Positions 11,601 through 22,035 of a stretch of DNA of 64,000 nt are shown here, one piece after another. The stretch lies in assembly GCA_945643635.1 (NCBI GenBank), contig CALZFC010000021.1, positions 3,174,501 to 3,238,500 on the forward strand, in the 5' to 3' direction. This DNA comes from Allodiplogaster sudhausi (Eukaryota; Nematoda; Chromadorea; Rhabditida; Diplogasteridae). Each line of letters starts with the position of its first letter. Within the stretch, counting starts at the first letter, position 1. The notes beneath the pieces are model-generated. The model was not told the origin of the DNA, made no database searches, and saw nothing but the letters and a program-made list of their open reading frames with translations. Made by a program: the position numbers and the translations under genes.

Positions 11601-14600
11601 TGACCTTTTTGGTAATCCGATTCACAAATGACCTGATAGTTGGCTTCGAAGGAGTTTTCATACATTTATTTCGCCTTCTAGGCTCGTAAAAATGAAATTT
11701 CTTGACTTTTAGAGTACTTTTGAGTGGTATATCATGAAAGAACTTCAAAGAATCCTGGAATACATACTATTGGGTGCTAGATGTTTCAAATAAACTAATT
11801 TGAAATAATTGCCAAAAAATATGCAGCAATATCGCCTTCAACGGTCAGCATTCAAATACATATTCCCAAAAAAATTATCCTCAGATTTTGATTAAAAAGC
11901 TGTACCCGACTCAGTTTTAACTGCTCTTTCTTGTAGAATAAATATTATGTGGTAATTTGGTCTATATGACCCATTAATGATCCAAAGAATGAATGAGTAT
12001 TTTAACACCAGAATTTGGCCAAAAACACAAAAAGTCAATTTTAGGCCTTTAGACTAATTCCTTTTGTATACAAAGTATATATTATTTTAAAGAGGATAAA
12101 AAATTACATCGAATGGACTATTCCGTTTTAAAATTAATGAAGTTTGAAAGAAATTATGGTTTGCAGCCAAAGCCGAAATTTGCTCAGAAACCCATATTCA
12201 AATGCAGATACCCAAAAAAGTATCCGAGATTTTTCCTCGCAGAAACATATTCTGTGTAGTTTTCCCTGCTCTTTCTCATGGACCATTCGGTTTTTTGGAC
12301 GTAATAGTAAAAAAAAAAGTTATTGCCTGAAAACGACATTTTAAAAATTTAAATTGGAGAAAAGACATATAAATTTTACTTTTCGAAAATGGTCTCCACG
12401 GACTTTTTTGTGTAGTTTTGAACAAGGAATCTAACAGTGAAAAGATTATTCAGAAATATTGAGTATAACGGTAGTTATGGTCATCCAAAATTTATGAACA
12501 TTACAACTTATATCTAAGTGAAAAAAATTTTTTCTAAACTTTCTGACCGCCTAGACTTCGTTATGAACACTAGACACATCCCTCATAATGTTTTCATGGT
12601 TCTAGAACAATTATGAACTTCTAGGGCAGGCGTCCATAGCGGCCTCCTTGAGTCTTACAGAGAGGCTCTCTTAACGGGTTTTTTCCTGCTATTCATATTT
12701 CATTTCTGAAAATGAGCATTTTTGTACATGTATTTTTGTATGCAATTTTTTGAGCAATTTTGTACGCGTACTTTCTGGCCTAGATTTTCTGTACACTTTT
12801 GTACGCGTATATTTGTGCTCACTTTCTTCTATGGGTTTTGAGCACTTTAGTTCATGTACTTTTCTGCTCATTTTTCACCCCGTTTTATGAGCAAATTTGT
12901 ACGCGTATATTTTTGCTCACTTTTCAAAATGATTTTGAGCATATTAATACATGTACATTTGTGCTCATTTTTCAGCCCGATTTCTGCACACTTTTGTACG
13001 TGAATAAAGATGCTCAAAAAAATAAGCAGTTTAGTACACCCACACATGTCACAAATCTCTCGAAAACGCAAAAACGACCGTTTTTTTAGTTGGCATCGTC
13101 ATATATGCAAATGAGGCTGACAGCTAACGGCAGCGTCCTTATAGAGGGCATTATAAAAGACAAGGATATACAGGACGCTCACTTGGTACAAGAACGCCCA
13201 CAGGCGGCGCTCGCGTACAAATGACAACTCTCCGCTTAAGTCAATTGAATTAGCATCAGACGCATATAAATATTAATTTATTTAGCTAGAATTATTATGA
13301 TTAAGAGAGCCTCTCCGTATGCCTCCAGCAGGGCCTGCCCCAGATCCACATGTTGGATTTCGAGAGCGAAAACGTTGTCGGACATGGCACTGGGCCCCAG
13401 TAACAAGATTAGATGGGAAAATTTTTTTTTCAAAAAATATACTTGCGTGAACAGTTAAATGTATCGATAATATGTGATTTGATGTATCTCGCTTCAAAAT
13501 CAATAGTTTTCAATTTTCTTTTTTTTATTAGCATCTCCGTTGAATTCTAAACAAAACTCTGTTGATGTATTTGATCAAATATTATATTTTCATATCGAAA
13601 AATAATTTTAAATATTTCAATTTGACCGTTGAATACCTTAAACTCAAAATGTTTTGGGTACTATATCTGAAATTGTAGAGCGTTAAAAACTGTATAACAT
13701 ATCTTCTTTTCGTTTCATGTATCCTTCCCTAGGGGGGTTAAAAATAGGCTCAAATAAGGGTACCTCAGCGACATCGGATTCAAGGAATGAGTGAAAAAAA
13801 CGGTTAAATTATTGTTTTAGCCTAAAGTGAACCACTTCATTCAATTCAGCGCGTGTTTCTTGTCAGAAAAGGTATACGTCAAAATTCATAAAACTATCGT
13901 TTTTCACGAAAAAAACTCATTTTTCGATTTTTCTATCATGGACAGAAAATGACCTAAAACTATTCGAATCGCTATATTTTCGTCAAATTCAAAGACTACA
14001 GAATGTGAATAGTACTATGTTGTACGCGACAAAATTCTCTACAAAATACCTCATTTACATCTGGATAGGACGTCCCTACCAATGACTGTGTCGATTTTCC
14101 CATGGCGGTCGCGACAAAACTGACAGATCCGCATTTTATAACTTTTCGTTCAATCTTAATGTTTCCTACTCATCCAATACACCATTCTGCTCCACGAAGC
14201 ATCCTGAGTTCAGAACCGATGTTTATTTTGCAGATTTCCCGTGGTAAAAGACCGCAAAAGGGTTTGCATGCGCGCGGAATTGAACCTGCGACCCATGACA
14301 TCCGAAGTGCACAACCAATACGACAAAATTACATTTAAAAATTCATTTCTCGAGACTGCTTGAACCAATTTTAGAGGTTGAACTATCAATCGATAGCAAT
14401 TTTTGCGCTCTATCGACATAAAAATATCCGCCAAAAAGTGTAAAATGATGGTAAGGCCAAATAAGACGACAAAATATTCGAACACAAAAAAGTAAATCAA
14501 GCAATTTATTCATGAAGAAGTGATGTATGGGAAAGTTGTTCGTATTCGCGAAAGCTATCTATTAGCATATGAACTGTGGTGATAGGTTGAATATGCGAGA

Positions 14601-17600
14601 AGGAGAGGCTGCGGAACTGGAATCCCAAAAAAATAAACTTGTAAAGCCCCTCAGGGATTTTGACGTATACCTTTTCTGACAAGAAACACGCGCTGAATTG
14701 AATGAAGTGGTTCACTTTAATCTAAAACAATAATTTAACCTTTTTTCACTCATTCCTTGAATCCGATGTCGCCGAGGTACCCTTATTTGAGCCTATTTTT
14801 AACCCCCCTAGGGAAGGATACATGAAACGAAAAGAAGATATGTTATACAGTTTTTAACGCTCTACAATTTCAGATATAGTACCCAAAACGTTTTGAGTTT
14901 AAGGTATTCAACGGTCAAATTGAAATATTTAAAATTATTTTTCGATATGAAAATATAATATTTGATCAAATACATCAATGGAGTTTTTGTTTAGAATTCA
15001 ACGGAGATGCTAATAAAAAAAAGAAAATTGAAAAATATTGATGTTAAAGAAATTTATGGCGAATTTTACTATTTCCTTACTTTTGCATGCCTAGACAAGG
15101 AAAAATTTTTTATAACAAAATTGATCTACTAATGTTATTTACAGTGCGTATGAGTACCCCTAATAAAATTTTGGATAACTGAATCGGAAAATTTTGCGCC
15201 GGGGCAGGCCCCCATTGAGGGCTGCTTGATCCTTACAGAGAGGCTCTCTTAAACAGCAGAACTAACAACGCTTTCTTGATGCCAATCCGATTGAATGCGA
15301 CGGCGCTTAAGCACTCGATCACGAAGACGGCGAGAAGAAGCAGTAGAAAGGAGGCGTAGACAAGTGGAGAAAAGACAAGAACGTCGTACACCGACCAGCC
15401 ACCGCTCTTCGAGACAGCTTCATAGAACAATGACTGGAATTTTTTTATTTATTTTAAGTATTGAATAAATTATAATTATTTTGAAAACGAAAAAATAACC
15501 GAGTCGGTGATGACCGGGAAGGTGAGTGCGAAGTAACTGGCGGGTCGCCGGTCCATTAGGAGATCTTCGGCAATCGCGTCAATCTCCTCTCGATTCAGCA
15601 TGCCGAAGAGACCGCTCGGCTCCGTCACATTTTTTCCTTTTCTTCCAAATCATAATGCGCACCATTTTAGTCCCATAGTAAACAATTCATGTTTTTTTAT
15701 TATAACGATATTTCTGCTTTTTTTTTCTTCTTCTTATTTAGCTATATTTACTTCTATTTCTTGCTGTGCTCCCCTGTTTTTATTCAAAGTCGTAAAAATA
15801 ATTATGAAATGAGAATGCATACCGTAACATCTGCCATAGTCGTCGTGGCGGATGAACTGAATGCTCTCGTTCATCATGCGGGCGGCCGTCTTGAAGAGTT
15901 CGACGAAGATGCCCCGGAGACGGCCGCGCTCTCGGCTCCAAAAGAGATACGGATAGAAGTCGGCGTCAACGTAGCCAAGACGCAGCATGAGGAAAGATCT
16001 GCTAATCAGAATACTATACTGAACAATATATATGTATGTGAGTACAAGTTCACATTTGAGTGCCATTCAACTTGAATTCAAACTTGACGCCGCCCATTTT
16101 TCCTATTTTCGAAACTTCCCGTCATTTCATGCAAATTGTGGTATTAGCAGCGCCACGGCGAGCAGCCTACAACTGAATGGGGGTAAAGTGTTGTGCATTG
16201 TGGGGATCGCCTAGAGTATCACCACGTAACTTAAGCACCAACAATAAACCAGGAATGCTTGGCATTTACAACAACGGCCAGTTGCTGATTCAAGAAAGAA
16301 AAGAAGAAAAGGTGAAAGGACGTAGTTCGGGAAAAACGGCGGGCTAGAAACAAAGACGAGAACTGAAAAGAGATCATAATATTTCTCCTATATTTTCTCT
16401 CTAACTGAATCTATCCCCATGCCACTCCCATGTCTCTCGTTTACCTGTCTATCTCGTTTTCTCCAGGGACAAATATTTTTGTCCTCTGAATGCACCAGCA
16501 GATATGTATGAAGGCTGTCACCGGTTCACATTTCATTTTCATCTTGACATTTTTGAACTGGAGTCAAGAGGCATCATGCAGACGTGCAATAACAAGCCGG
16601 AAGGTTTTTTGCACTTTGAGTCAGGCGATGGGAAAGGGAAAGAGGCTTACCTCGGGTTACAAACAAGAACGTTCAAAGATACATAGTTGCATATTCGCAC
16701 AACGCAGCCATAAAACATTGGGCTATTTCGTGCTTGTTATCTGGAAGCAAACCAAGCGGTATGAATACAAAGCCATTTAGTAGAGCCTGGCAATCTCGAA
16801 TAGGGATAGAGAGCGATGGAGAAAGAGAGAAAGAGCGATACAGAGAGAGAGATAGAGAGAGAAAGAAAATGCGGTAGCTTCAAAATGAATAAGTAGGTAC
16901 TAAAGTGCCTCGTAATGAGTGAAACTCTAATGAAGCGCAAAAAAGAGTCTTCCAACCTTTTACTTAAACGGATCATTCCTTTCATGGTTCTTACCAAGAT
17001 CCAGTGCCCTCTTCTCTTCTCGTCATAAACACGAGCAGCTTCCGTCTTCGTCTCCTCTTCATGTTCTAGTCGCATACAACGACTGTTACCATTCCTCCAC
17101 CATCCACGTCAATTTGTGCAAGTAACTACTCTTTCCCGCAATTGTTAAAATATGAAGCTCAACTTTAAACTCTGCTAATAATATCCTGTTAGGTGAGTTG
17201 GTGGTATGGTTCCGGGTGTGGGCAAAGTTCTACATACATATCTTGTACTTTAAGATACAGCGGGTCCTAAACGACTTAAGAAATCAGGTGAGTAAATTTT
17301 TTTTAATTTTTCGGTAGTCGATTAATTTGATCAGGAAACATCGTTTCTTTGTTTAAACGCGAAAGCAGAAAAAAATGCAGCAAACATGGATTAAGTGACA
17401 AATTTTCTGCGATTTGAGAGTTGTATTTGAGTTCCCGGTTAACAATTAATCAGCTTACCATTAGTGCAATTGGAATTGTAAGCCGAAAAAGTTCGTCAAA
17501 CATGCTACGTTGTTACTGATTGCTCTTTTAAATTTAAAATATTTTCAGGAACATTTCTCTATCGAAGCCACCGTATATGGCAGTGCTTGCAAACAGTTAT

Positions 17601-18089
17601 GGAATCACGATTCTCAAGATACCGTTTTTCGACGATATTGTTGATAGCACCGTGGGCGTGTTGTAATTGAGACTACATGCAAAATGTGCCCGGTACCTCG
17701 CTTGTTTAAATTTTTGGTACCCGAAGAAATGTAGTTACGCCCGATAATATTCTTACTTCCTTCATGCCGTGGATTATTTGTCGTAACCTTTGATGGAGTT
17801 TTTCAGAAGTCACTCGAAGCTTTAAATCTAGAGCTTGGTAGAGTGGGGACGCATCCATCGTCTCCATCAAGACGGATGCTGTTCTTCTTGGTCCCTTTAA
17901 TATCACGCACATGAATGACTTGTTTCACATTGTTCGCTATCACACAAAAACCATACTTGAGTTTCGCTATTTGAAACAAGCATAAATATTGTTTTCTGTT
18001 TGAGGCGTCTGATGGCAAGATGCGGAAATATGTTGGGCTATGTGACAGGGCAAGAAAATTGATCAACCATGCTTGCATGATTTTTCCCA
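5642..18089 (-). CDS. Divergent ionotropic glutamate receptor-like (GLR/IR) subunit, 5' end unresolved
   Basis: Exons in transcript order: 18089-17952, 17878-17757, 17672-17572, 15998-15823, 15636-15500, 15433-15267, 13234-13172, 6890-6680, 6600-6503, 6359-6185, 5821-5642; every junction is phase-consistent. The first three give part of an amino-terminal domain (AWLINFLA, SPTYFRILPSDAS, YASVLMETMD). S1 starts with LRLGYVDADFYPYLFW and runs through GIFVELFK and DDYG to LFGMLNREEIDAIAEDLL. TM1 is VFSPLVYASFLLLLL. The TM3 region follows RRLWAFLYQ. S2 includes PAQAVRSLERV, FRNS, VALFWDYNF, LPNGC and FYTAKSKKGKRLIEAVNFL. TM4 (IPLEVFGLLLVVSHFVL) ends the protein with almost no cytoplasmic tail. In my alignment the S1 Arg that binds the glutamate carboxylate is not present (ALTFPVITDS), so the ligand may differ; this is inference. 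Introns 13235-15266 and 6891-13171 are filled by mobile elements. Upstream exons with the signal peptide were not found. Confidence 0.8.
6967..7380. repeat. Left terminal inverted repeat with ~33-bp tandem units
   Basis: About 120 bases of end sequence followed by degenerate repeats with the cores GAGCA, TACGCGTACAAA and TGCTC. The reverse complement of this arm is at 12690-13105. Short open frames here (around 7193-7452) are products of the repeat. Confidence 0.75.
7381..8610. other. Unique AT-rich DNA inside the 6.1-kb element
   Basis: Has no counterpart on the other side of the nested palindrome. I see no open frame over 60 codons, no RNA gene and no recognisable protein domain. It is either the true interior of the outer element or a third, degraded insertion. 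Confidence 0.4.
8650..9985 (+). repeat. Left palindrome arm with small foldback apex
   Basis: Near-identical to the reverse complement of 11306-12640. Its inner end forms a secondary hairpin: the segment ending CCATCCATGGTAC near 9921 is inverted just after 9978, separated by a ~60-base loop that starts GCTTGATCG and ends CTTCTGGCAAAA. A third copy of this arm is at 28062-29190. Confidence 0.8.
10046..11270. other. Unpaired centre of the 4-kb palindrome
   Basis: Unique AT-rich spacer between the arms. Near 11225-11300 it carries an extra partial copy of an arm segment (GAAATTTGCTCAGAAACC), otherwise found near 12170, which points to an internal rearrangement. No gene recognised; small open frames at 10015-10242 lack any domain signature. 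Confidence 0.4.
11306..12640 (-). repeat. Right palindrome arm
   Basis: Reverse complement of 8650-9985 with scattered substitutions and small indels. The open frames at 11258-11748 mirror those at 9527-10005 and have no splice or domain support. Confidence 0.8.
12690..13105. repeat. Right terminal inverted repeat of the 6.1-kb element
   Basis: Reverse complement of the left arm. The last ~120 bases match closely; the more internal ~33-bp units differ in number and order, as expected for a tandem array. Confidence 0.75.
13305..15248. mobile_element. 1.94-kb palindromic element with TTAA duplication
   Basis: Starts GAGAGCCTCTC, ends with the reverse complement, and is flanked by TTAA (13301-13304 and 15249-15252). 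Inner arms pair 13500-13900 with 15030-14650 (for example ATTAGCATCTCCGTTGAATT and its complement near 15000). The ends share GAGAGCCTCTC, GTAAG and GCCTGCCCC with the 4-kb element while the interiors are unrelated, so the two are different families moved by the same machinery. It sits inside one intron of the ionotropic receptor, about 15 bases from the 5' splice site. No transposase frame was seen. Confidence 0.78.
14245..14335 (-). other. tRNA-like segment in the centre of the TTAA element
   Basis: On the minus strand the motif GGTTCAATTCC resembles the tRNA T-arm / RNA polymerase III B box, preceded by GGGTCGCA and a D-arm-like GGTTGTGC. The T stem and acceptor stem do not pair cleanly, so it is not a functional tRNA. 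A tRNA-derived (SINE-like) insertion at the palindrome apex is the likely explanation. Confidence 0.3.
16880..17090. repeat. Dispersed repeat, copy B (pairs with 4100-4310)
   Basis: Same-orientation copy of the element at 4100-4310, again directly right of a GA microsatellite (16805-16868). It lies in an intron of the ionotropic receptor gene. Shared blocks include GAATAAGTAGGTA, GAGTGAAACTCT, CTCTTCTCGTCATAAAC and GAGCAGCT. Confidence 0.6.
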
Positions 18090-21000
18090 CTCGTAAGTTC
18101 ACATTTCTTATAATGCTCTATCGCTGTTGTAAGCCTGACATTTCTAGCGCATCAATTCACTCGTATTTAGAGAAACAAAGGATCTATAAAGTATGCCAAG
18201 TGACTTTCTTCTCTTTACATTCCATAACTGTTCTTATTCTTGGTATTCGCCGCTTTGCCACTCAATGCTGATTATTCTCGATAATTTGTGGAATCATATG
18301 TATATATTACACACTCTTCATAACAATAAAGCCTAGTGTCCCTTTGGAGGGAATAAGTGAGCCATAAGATCCAGTGAGAGAGTAACATGCGGCGCACGAA
18401 GAGAAGTCAGTAGGAATAAACCTATCTCGCCGTTGCACTAGCAACGAGAAGACCTTGCTATCAAGCCGGCGATCACTCCAGGAAGACAGTTAAGGGAACG
18501 ACAGAAACAATCACGCAAGAGCATTCATTGTATGGGTAAGAAAAGTGCGTCGCGCTGAATGGCGTCGCGGTATGCGGCGTCCACCGGTCTCGCGCTCCCT
18601 GGTCTCAAGCTTAAATGGCTCGTCCGAATATTATCTACACTGCACCCAATCGCGTCAAACATTGGACTGCAGCATCGGTGGATTTTCATGTAAACGTTGA
18701 CAGTAACGTCATCGTAAAAGAGGGGAGTAGGCGAAGAGATCTGAACGATGAGGAAGAGTGAAGCAGGAATGGGGAATGTCCATTCACATTATGATCATCT
18801 GCTTATTGTTAGGATCTCTTGAAACTGCTGTTTCGTCACGCCATTGGGAGAGGAAGTATCAGAAGAAGCGCTTCTGAAAGAGGAATGCACTTAAAAAAAC
18901 ATTTATCATTATTGGAATCATATTGCTTAGCAATGTATTAGAGTATTATTGTCATTGCCATCACCTTTTATATTTTTGAACACACGTTTGCAAATCTAAG
19001 AAAAGCGAATATTATAAATTTCTTTTTCTTTTCGTTTATGCTTTTCTTTTTGCTTCAGTGGGAGTAATAAGAAGAGGGAGAGAATACCGTATCTCACTCT
19101 CCTCGTAACATTCGTTCTTTTCATTTGAACGCATTCTAACCAGAGTGTGCTAACTCAAAATACGATGTTTGATGCACGATATGATGTGCTGAAGTTATGA
19201 CAGTGTGCAAACTATAAGATAATACTACGGAGTCATATGTGCTTTGTGCTTGCTTTCCATGTATCGTCTCCTCTTTTTCGTAGGTATTTTCAGATTCTTT
19301 TCATTTATGTAATCTTCTACGTCAATATGCCGGCAACATTTGGTTATGCTTTTTCTGAAAGGTATCTTGGAGATAAGTAGACCTTTGTGACCAAAATTCG
19401 AAGAGCCTCGCACGAAGAATTTCGTACAAAAGCCTTGCAGTCTCCCTTATACGCACGGGTCCAGAGTGAACGCCCGCCACATTGCAAATCCGACTAGCCA
19501 GTACCTTCTTCTTTGCCCCATTCCTTCTTCAGTCTATTTCACTCTGCCTCTCTTTCTCACTCCTTCACTCTCTCAGCTCACACTTTTACCTCATTGTTTA
19601 CCCGCACGACAACATCCTCAGGGTATGGTGCGTTCCGCAGTTTCATACGAATTCTTTCTGGTATTTCGAAGCACACAGAAACTGAAAGCACGATGCTTAC
19701 CAGTCACTGACTCATCATAGGAATTGGAAAAAAAAGATTAAAGCTTTTAGTGCAACTACAATTTATTTATTGGCGTTTTATTCATATTGAGCCATTCTAG
19801 CACAATCTCTAGCTGATAGTAAAACAAGCCTCCATTCCTTTATTGTTTCCCTATTTTAAATTTCCGCCATATCATTTCCCGCCATATCATTATCATCGTC
19901 CTTTTTTTCTTCCTACCGAATGTTTTCTTTTCTTGTTGCACTCCTGAACTTCTTCTGTCAAGGGCCGGAAATTGGAGAAGTGCCCTGTGGGGCGGGAGAC
20001 TTCCTGTTCGACCTTCCCGCTTCTTCTGGGATATGCCTCATCGGCACTCAATCAGCACCCCCCATTCATTCAATTGTCGCTCTTTTTCATGCAGCCTATC
20101 CTTGCGAGGAAGAAGACGAGGTGTCATCATGCCTTTTGTTATGAAGACTGTCATCTGACACCCAATGGACAAATCCTTGTTTGGAATAGGGAGATAGGGA
20201 GGGGGAGAAAGAGAGAGTGAGAGAGAGAATGGATCAAACGATTTGGTAGCCAGGAACGAGAGGAAAGAGAGTTAGAAAGAGAGCGAGAGACACATAAAGA
20301 TGAAAAAAGTTCGACAGAAATAGAGAGAGAAAGATATCTCGGAAGAAGGTGTCGATTCCGCACTATTGAGTGTCTTCTGATTGGAGACTGCTTGTGACTC
20401 GCATTCAAAGAGAAAGGAGAGGAAGAAGAAGCTGAAGAATGGGAAGGAGAAAGGTCTGCATGAAACGGATTCCTTCCTCATCCAGCTTCATCTAACAATC
20501 TTCAATCTAAGCAGGCCTGCCAGAAGAGACATCCAATTGCCATTCCCGTACCCTCTCAAATTGGGATTAAACTTGATCTCCTCCGGCGCCCTTCGTTGTG
20601 AGATATCTGTCTGCAAGGGCTATGCAGAGTTCCGGTGCGTCTTAGGTTCCGCAAAGCCCGCTCCAGGCTTCTTCTTCATCGTCTCTGCGTTCGCGTCTCC
20701 CGCGCGCAACACTTCATCGGTCTAATCTGAGGGACGCGAGATCGCAAGTACACAATATCCACACAAAAACACGGGCTGACACACAAGCGCACACATATTT
20801 GTCCCCGCCCTCGGGGGTGCATGCGGTTGTTCCCAATCCCTCCCCCATCCCTTGCTGCCCTGCTCTCTCTCCCCTCTCGCTCCTCTCCCTCCGGGGTGCG
20901 CGGGAGTCCCTAGCCAACAGTCGACGGCAACATTCCCACACTCGGTGGCCAGGGCAGAGTTCCGCGCTTCTGCTGACCTAGGCTCATAGAGTCCTTTCCT

Positions 21001-22035
21001 GACATGCCCTCACCCAACCACTCCATTATTCTGGCTTTCCTTCCCTTCACCTCGTTTTGCGCCACTATTTGAGCATGAGACTGAACATTTGCTGTTTCAC
21101 CCTCTCATTCTCTTTCTCTTTCTCTTTCTCTTGCCCCTCTTTTTCTCTTCTATTACTGCTATTCACCAGACTAACCGTCGTCGCGTTTTCTGTTGCGCTG
21201 CGTCGTGTCCTGTTTAGTGATTCCTGTGCTTCGTTATGATCAACATCTGCTTTTTTACTTCGGAACCTGCCATTTCTGCAGGCATCTTAAAGCAATGCGC
21301 ACTGCCTTCTCATATGTATGTCTGCTCTTAAACTTTAATTTTCAAGAGTAAAGCAAAATTTGCGTGTTGACATTATAAATCGTTCGCTAATCGAACGTCT
21401 TCCTAATTAATTCTTTTCTTTTGCATCTCTGGTTTTCATGGATGCTAGTGAACTTGAGCAGTCGATGCTTCTTCTCTCGAAGCTATTGAGCATGCTCTGC
21501 TCCCCCCCCCCCTTCGAGCACAATGTCTGAGCTTCCCGGTCAGCTTGTCCACTCTGCTGCCTCCCAGGGAGGGGGGGGGGGGATTACCACCTCCAGCTAA
21601 ATACGACGGGATGCTCTCGCTGAATATTTGGAATGCTCTTTCGTTCTTGCCTGCTTGCTATTTTTCATCTTCACCATCAAAGCACGTATGAGTTCACGCC
21701 TAAGCGTGCCATTTTCAAAGAATACTTAGAATTTTTTTCAGACAATTTAAACTTGACGATATGCATGTTTCTTTCGCGCTCTTCCATCAGGCAATAGCAA
21801 TAACATGGATAGTAATGTGTGTTGTTTACGATACCTCTCAGCATCATTTGTTTGCCCGCAAGTAAACATTTGTATTCCACGGTGCGAAGTAGCCAGGTAG
21901 ACAAATGCATGCACACAGTTTCATGGTTGATCTTTTCACTTTACATTATAGCCTTTTGGAATTTCACGTACATGTTTTGTCGTGTGTTAATGGGCTATTA
22001 CGAAATATTCATTCCACTTCTTTCGGTCCATTCGA
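18090..22035. other. Non-coding region between the ionotropic receptor and the secreted-protein gene
   Basis: Should contain the missing 5' exons and promoter of the ionotropic receptor (minus strand) and the promoter of the next gene. A GC-rich patch at 18540-18690 is open on both strands, so no strand can be chosen. A minus-strand frame at 19413-19225 is basic and unrecognised. 19540-21200 is dominated by CT/GA tracts and short shadow frames. Runs of C near 21504 and of G near 21571 are long homopolymers prone to assembly error. Confidence 0.4.

Larger units (their letters stand above)
8615..12670. mobile_element. 4.06-kb palindromic element with TTAA duplication
   Basis: Both ends carry GAGAGCCTCTC (right end as reverse complement) and are flanked by TTAA (8611-8614 and 12671-12674). 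Arms 8650-9985 and 12640-11306 are inverted copies over more than 1.2 kb. The centre (10045-11270) is unique. TTAA duplications are the hallmark of piggyBac-type insertion, but piggyBac ends usually begin CCC, so superfamily assignment is uncertain. There is no recognisable transposase. Mirror-image open frames in the arms (for example 9610-10005 and 11665-11258) exist because the arms are copies. The element is nested within the 6.1-kb element. Confidence 0.75.
6967..13105. mobile_element. 6.1-kb inverted-repeat element with minisatellite arms
   Basis: The left end (6967-7380) and the reverse complement of the right end (12690-13105) are near-identical over the first ~120 bases (TATATGACG, then GCCAACTAAAAAAACGG) and stay similar beyond. 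Both ends sit next to TGCA (6963-6966 and 13106-13109), a possible 4-bp target duplication; a TA duplication inside the same bases is equally possible. Each arm continues as a degenerate ~33-bp array built on GAGCA ... TACGCGTACAAA ... TGCTC. Between the arms are about 1.2 kb of unique AT-rich DNA (7380-8610) and a nested palindromic element (8615-12670). No transposase, helicase or polymerase frame is recognisable, so it is non-autonomous or degenerate. It fills one intron of the ionotropic receptor gene. Confidence 0.7.

Noticed and set aside
9527..11748. Mirror-image open frames of 76 and 131-135 residues in the palindrome arms
   Set aside because: They are identical because the arms are inverted copies. 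The relic at 28-29 kb carries stops in the longer frame, and no domain is visible.
13115..13171. Hydrophobic continuation after the 63-bp receptor exon (VLYILVFYNALY)
   Set aside because: Reading through would break the phase with the next exon at 6890. The donor at 13172/13171 gives a continuous, well-aligned S2.
17193..17644. Plus-strand two-exon gene with strong CAG|GTGAGT donor and TTTTCAG acceptor
   Set aside because: The second exon overlaps minus exon 17572-17672 of the ionotropic receptor, which joins its neighbours in phase on both sides and fits the domain order. The plus peptide has no recognisable domain.
17878..18000. Frameshift in the amino-terminal domain exon of the ionotropic receptor
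   Set aside because: The frame change is explained by a 73-base GT-AG intron (17879-17951), which restores YASVLMETMD in phase.
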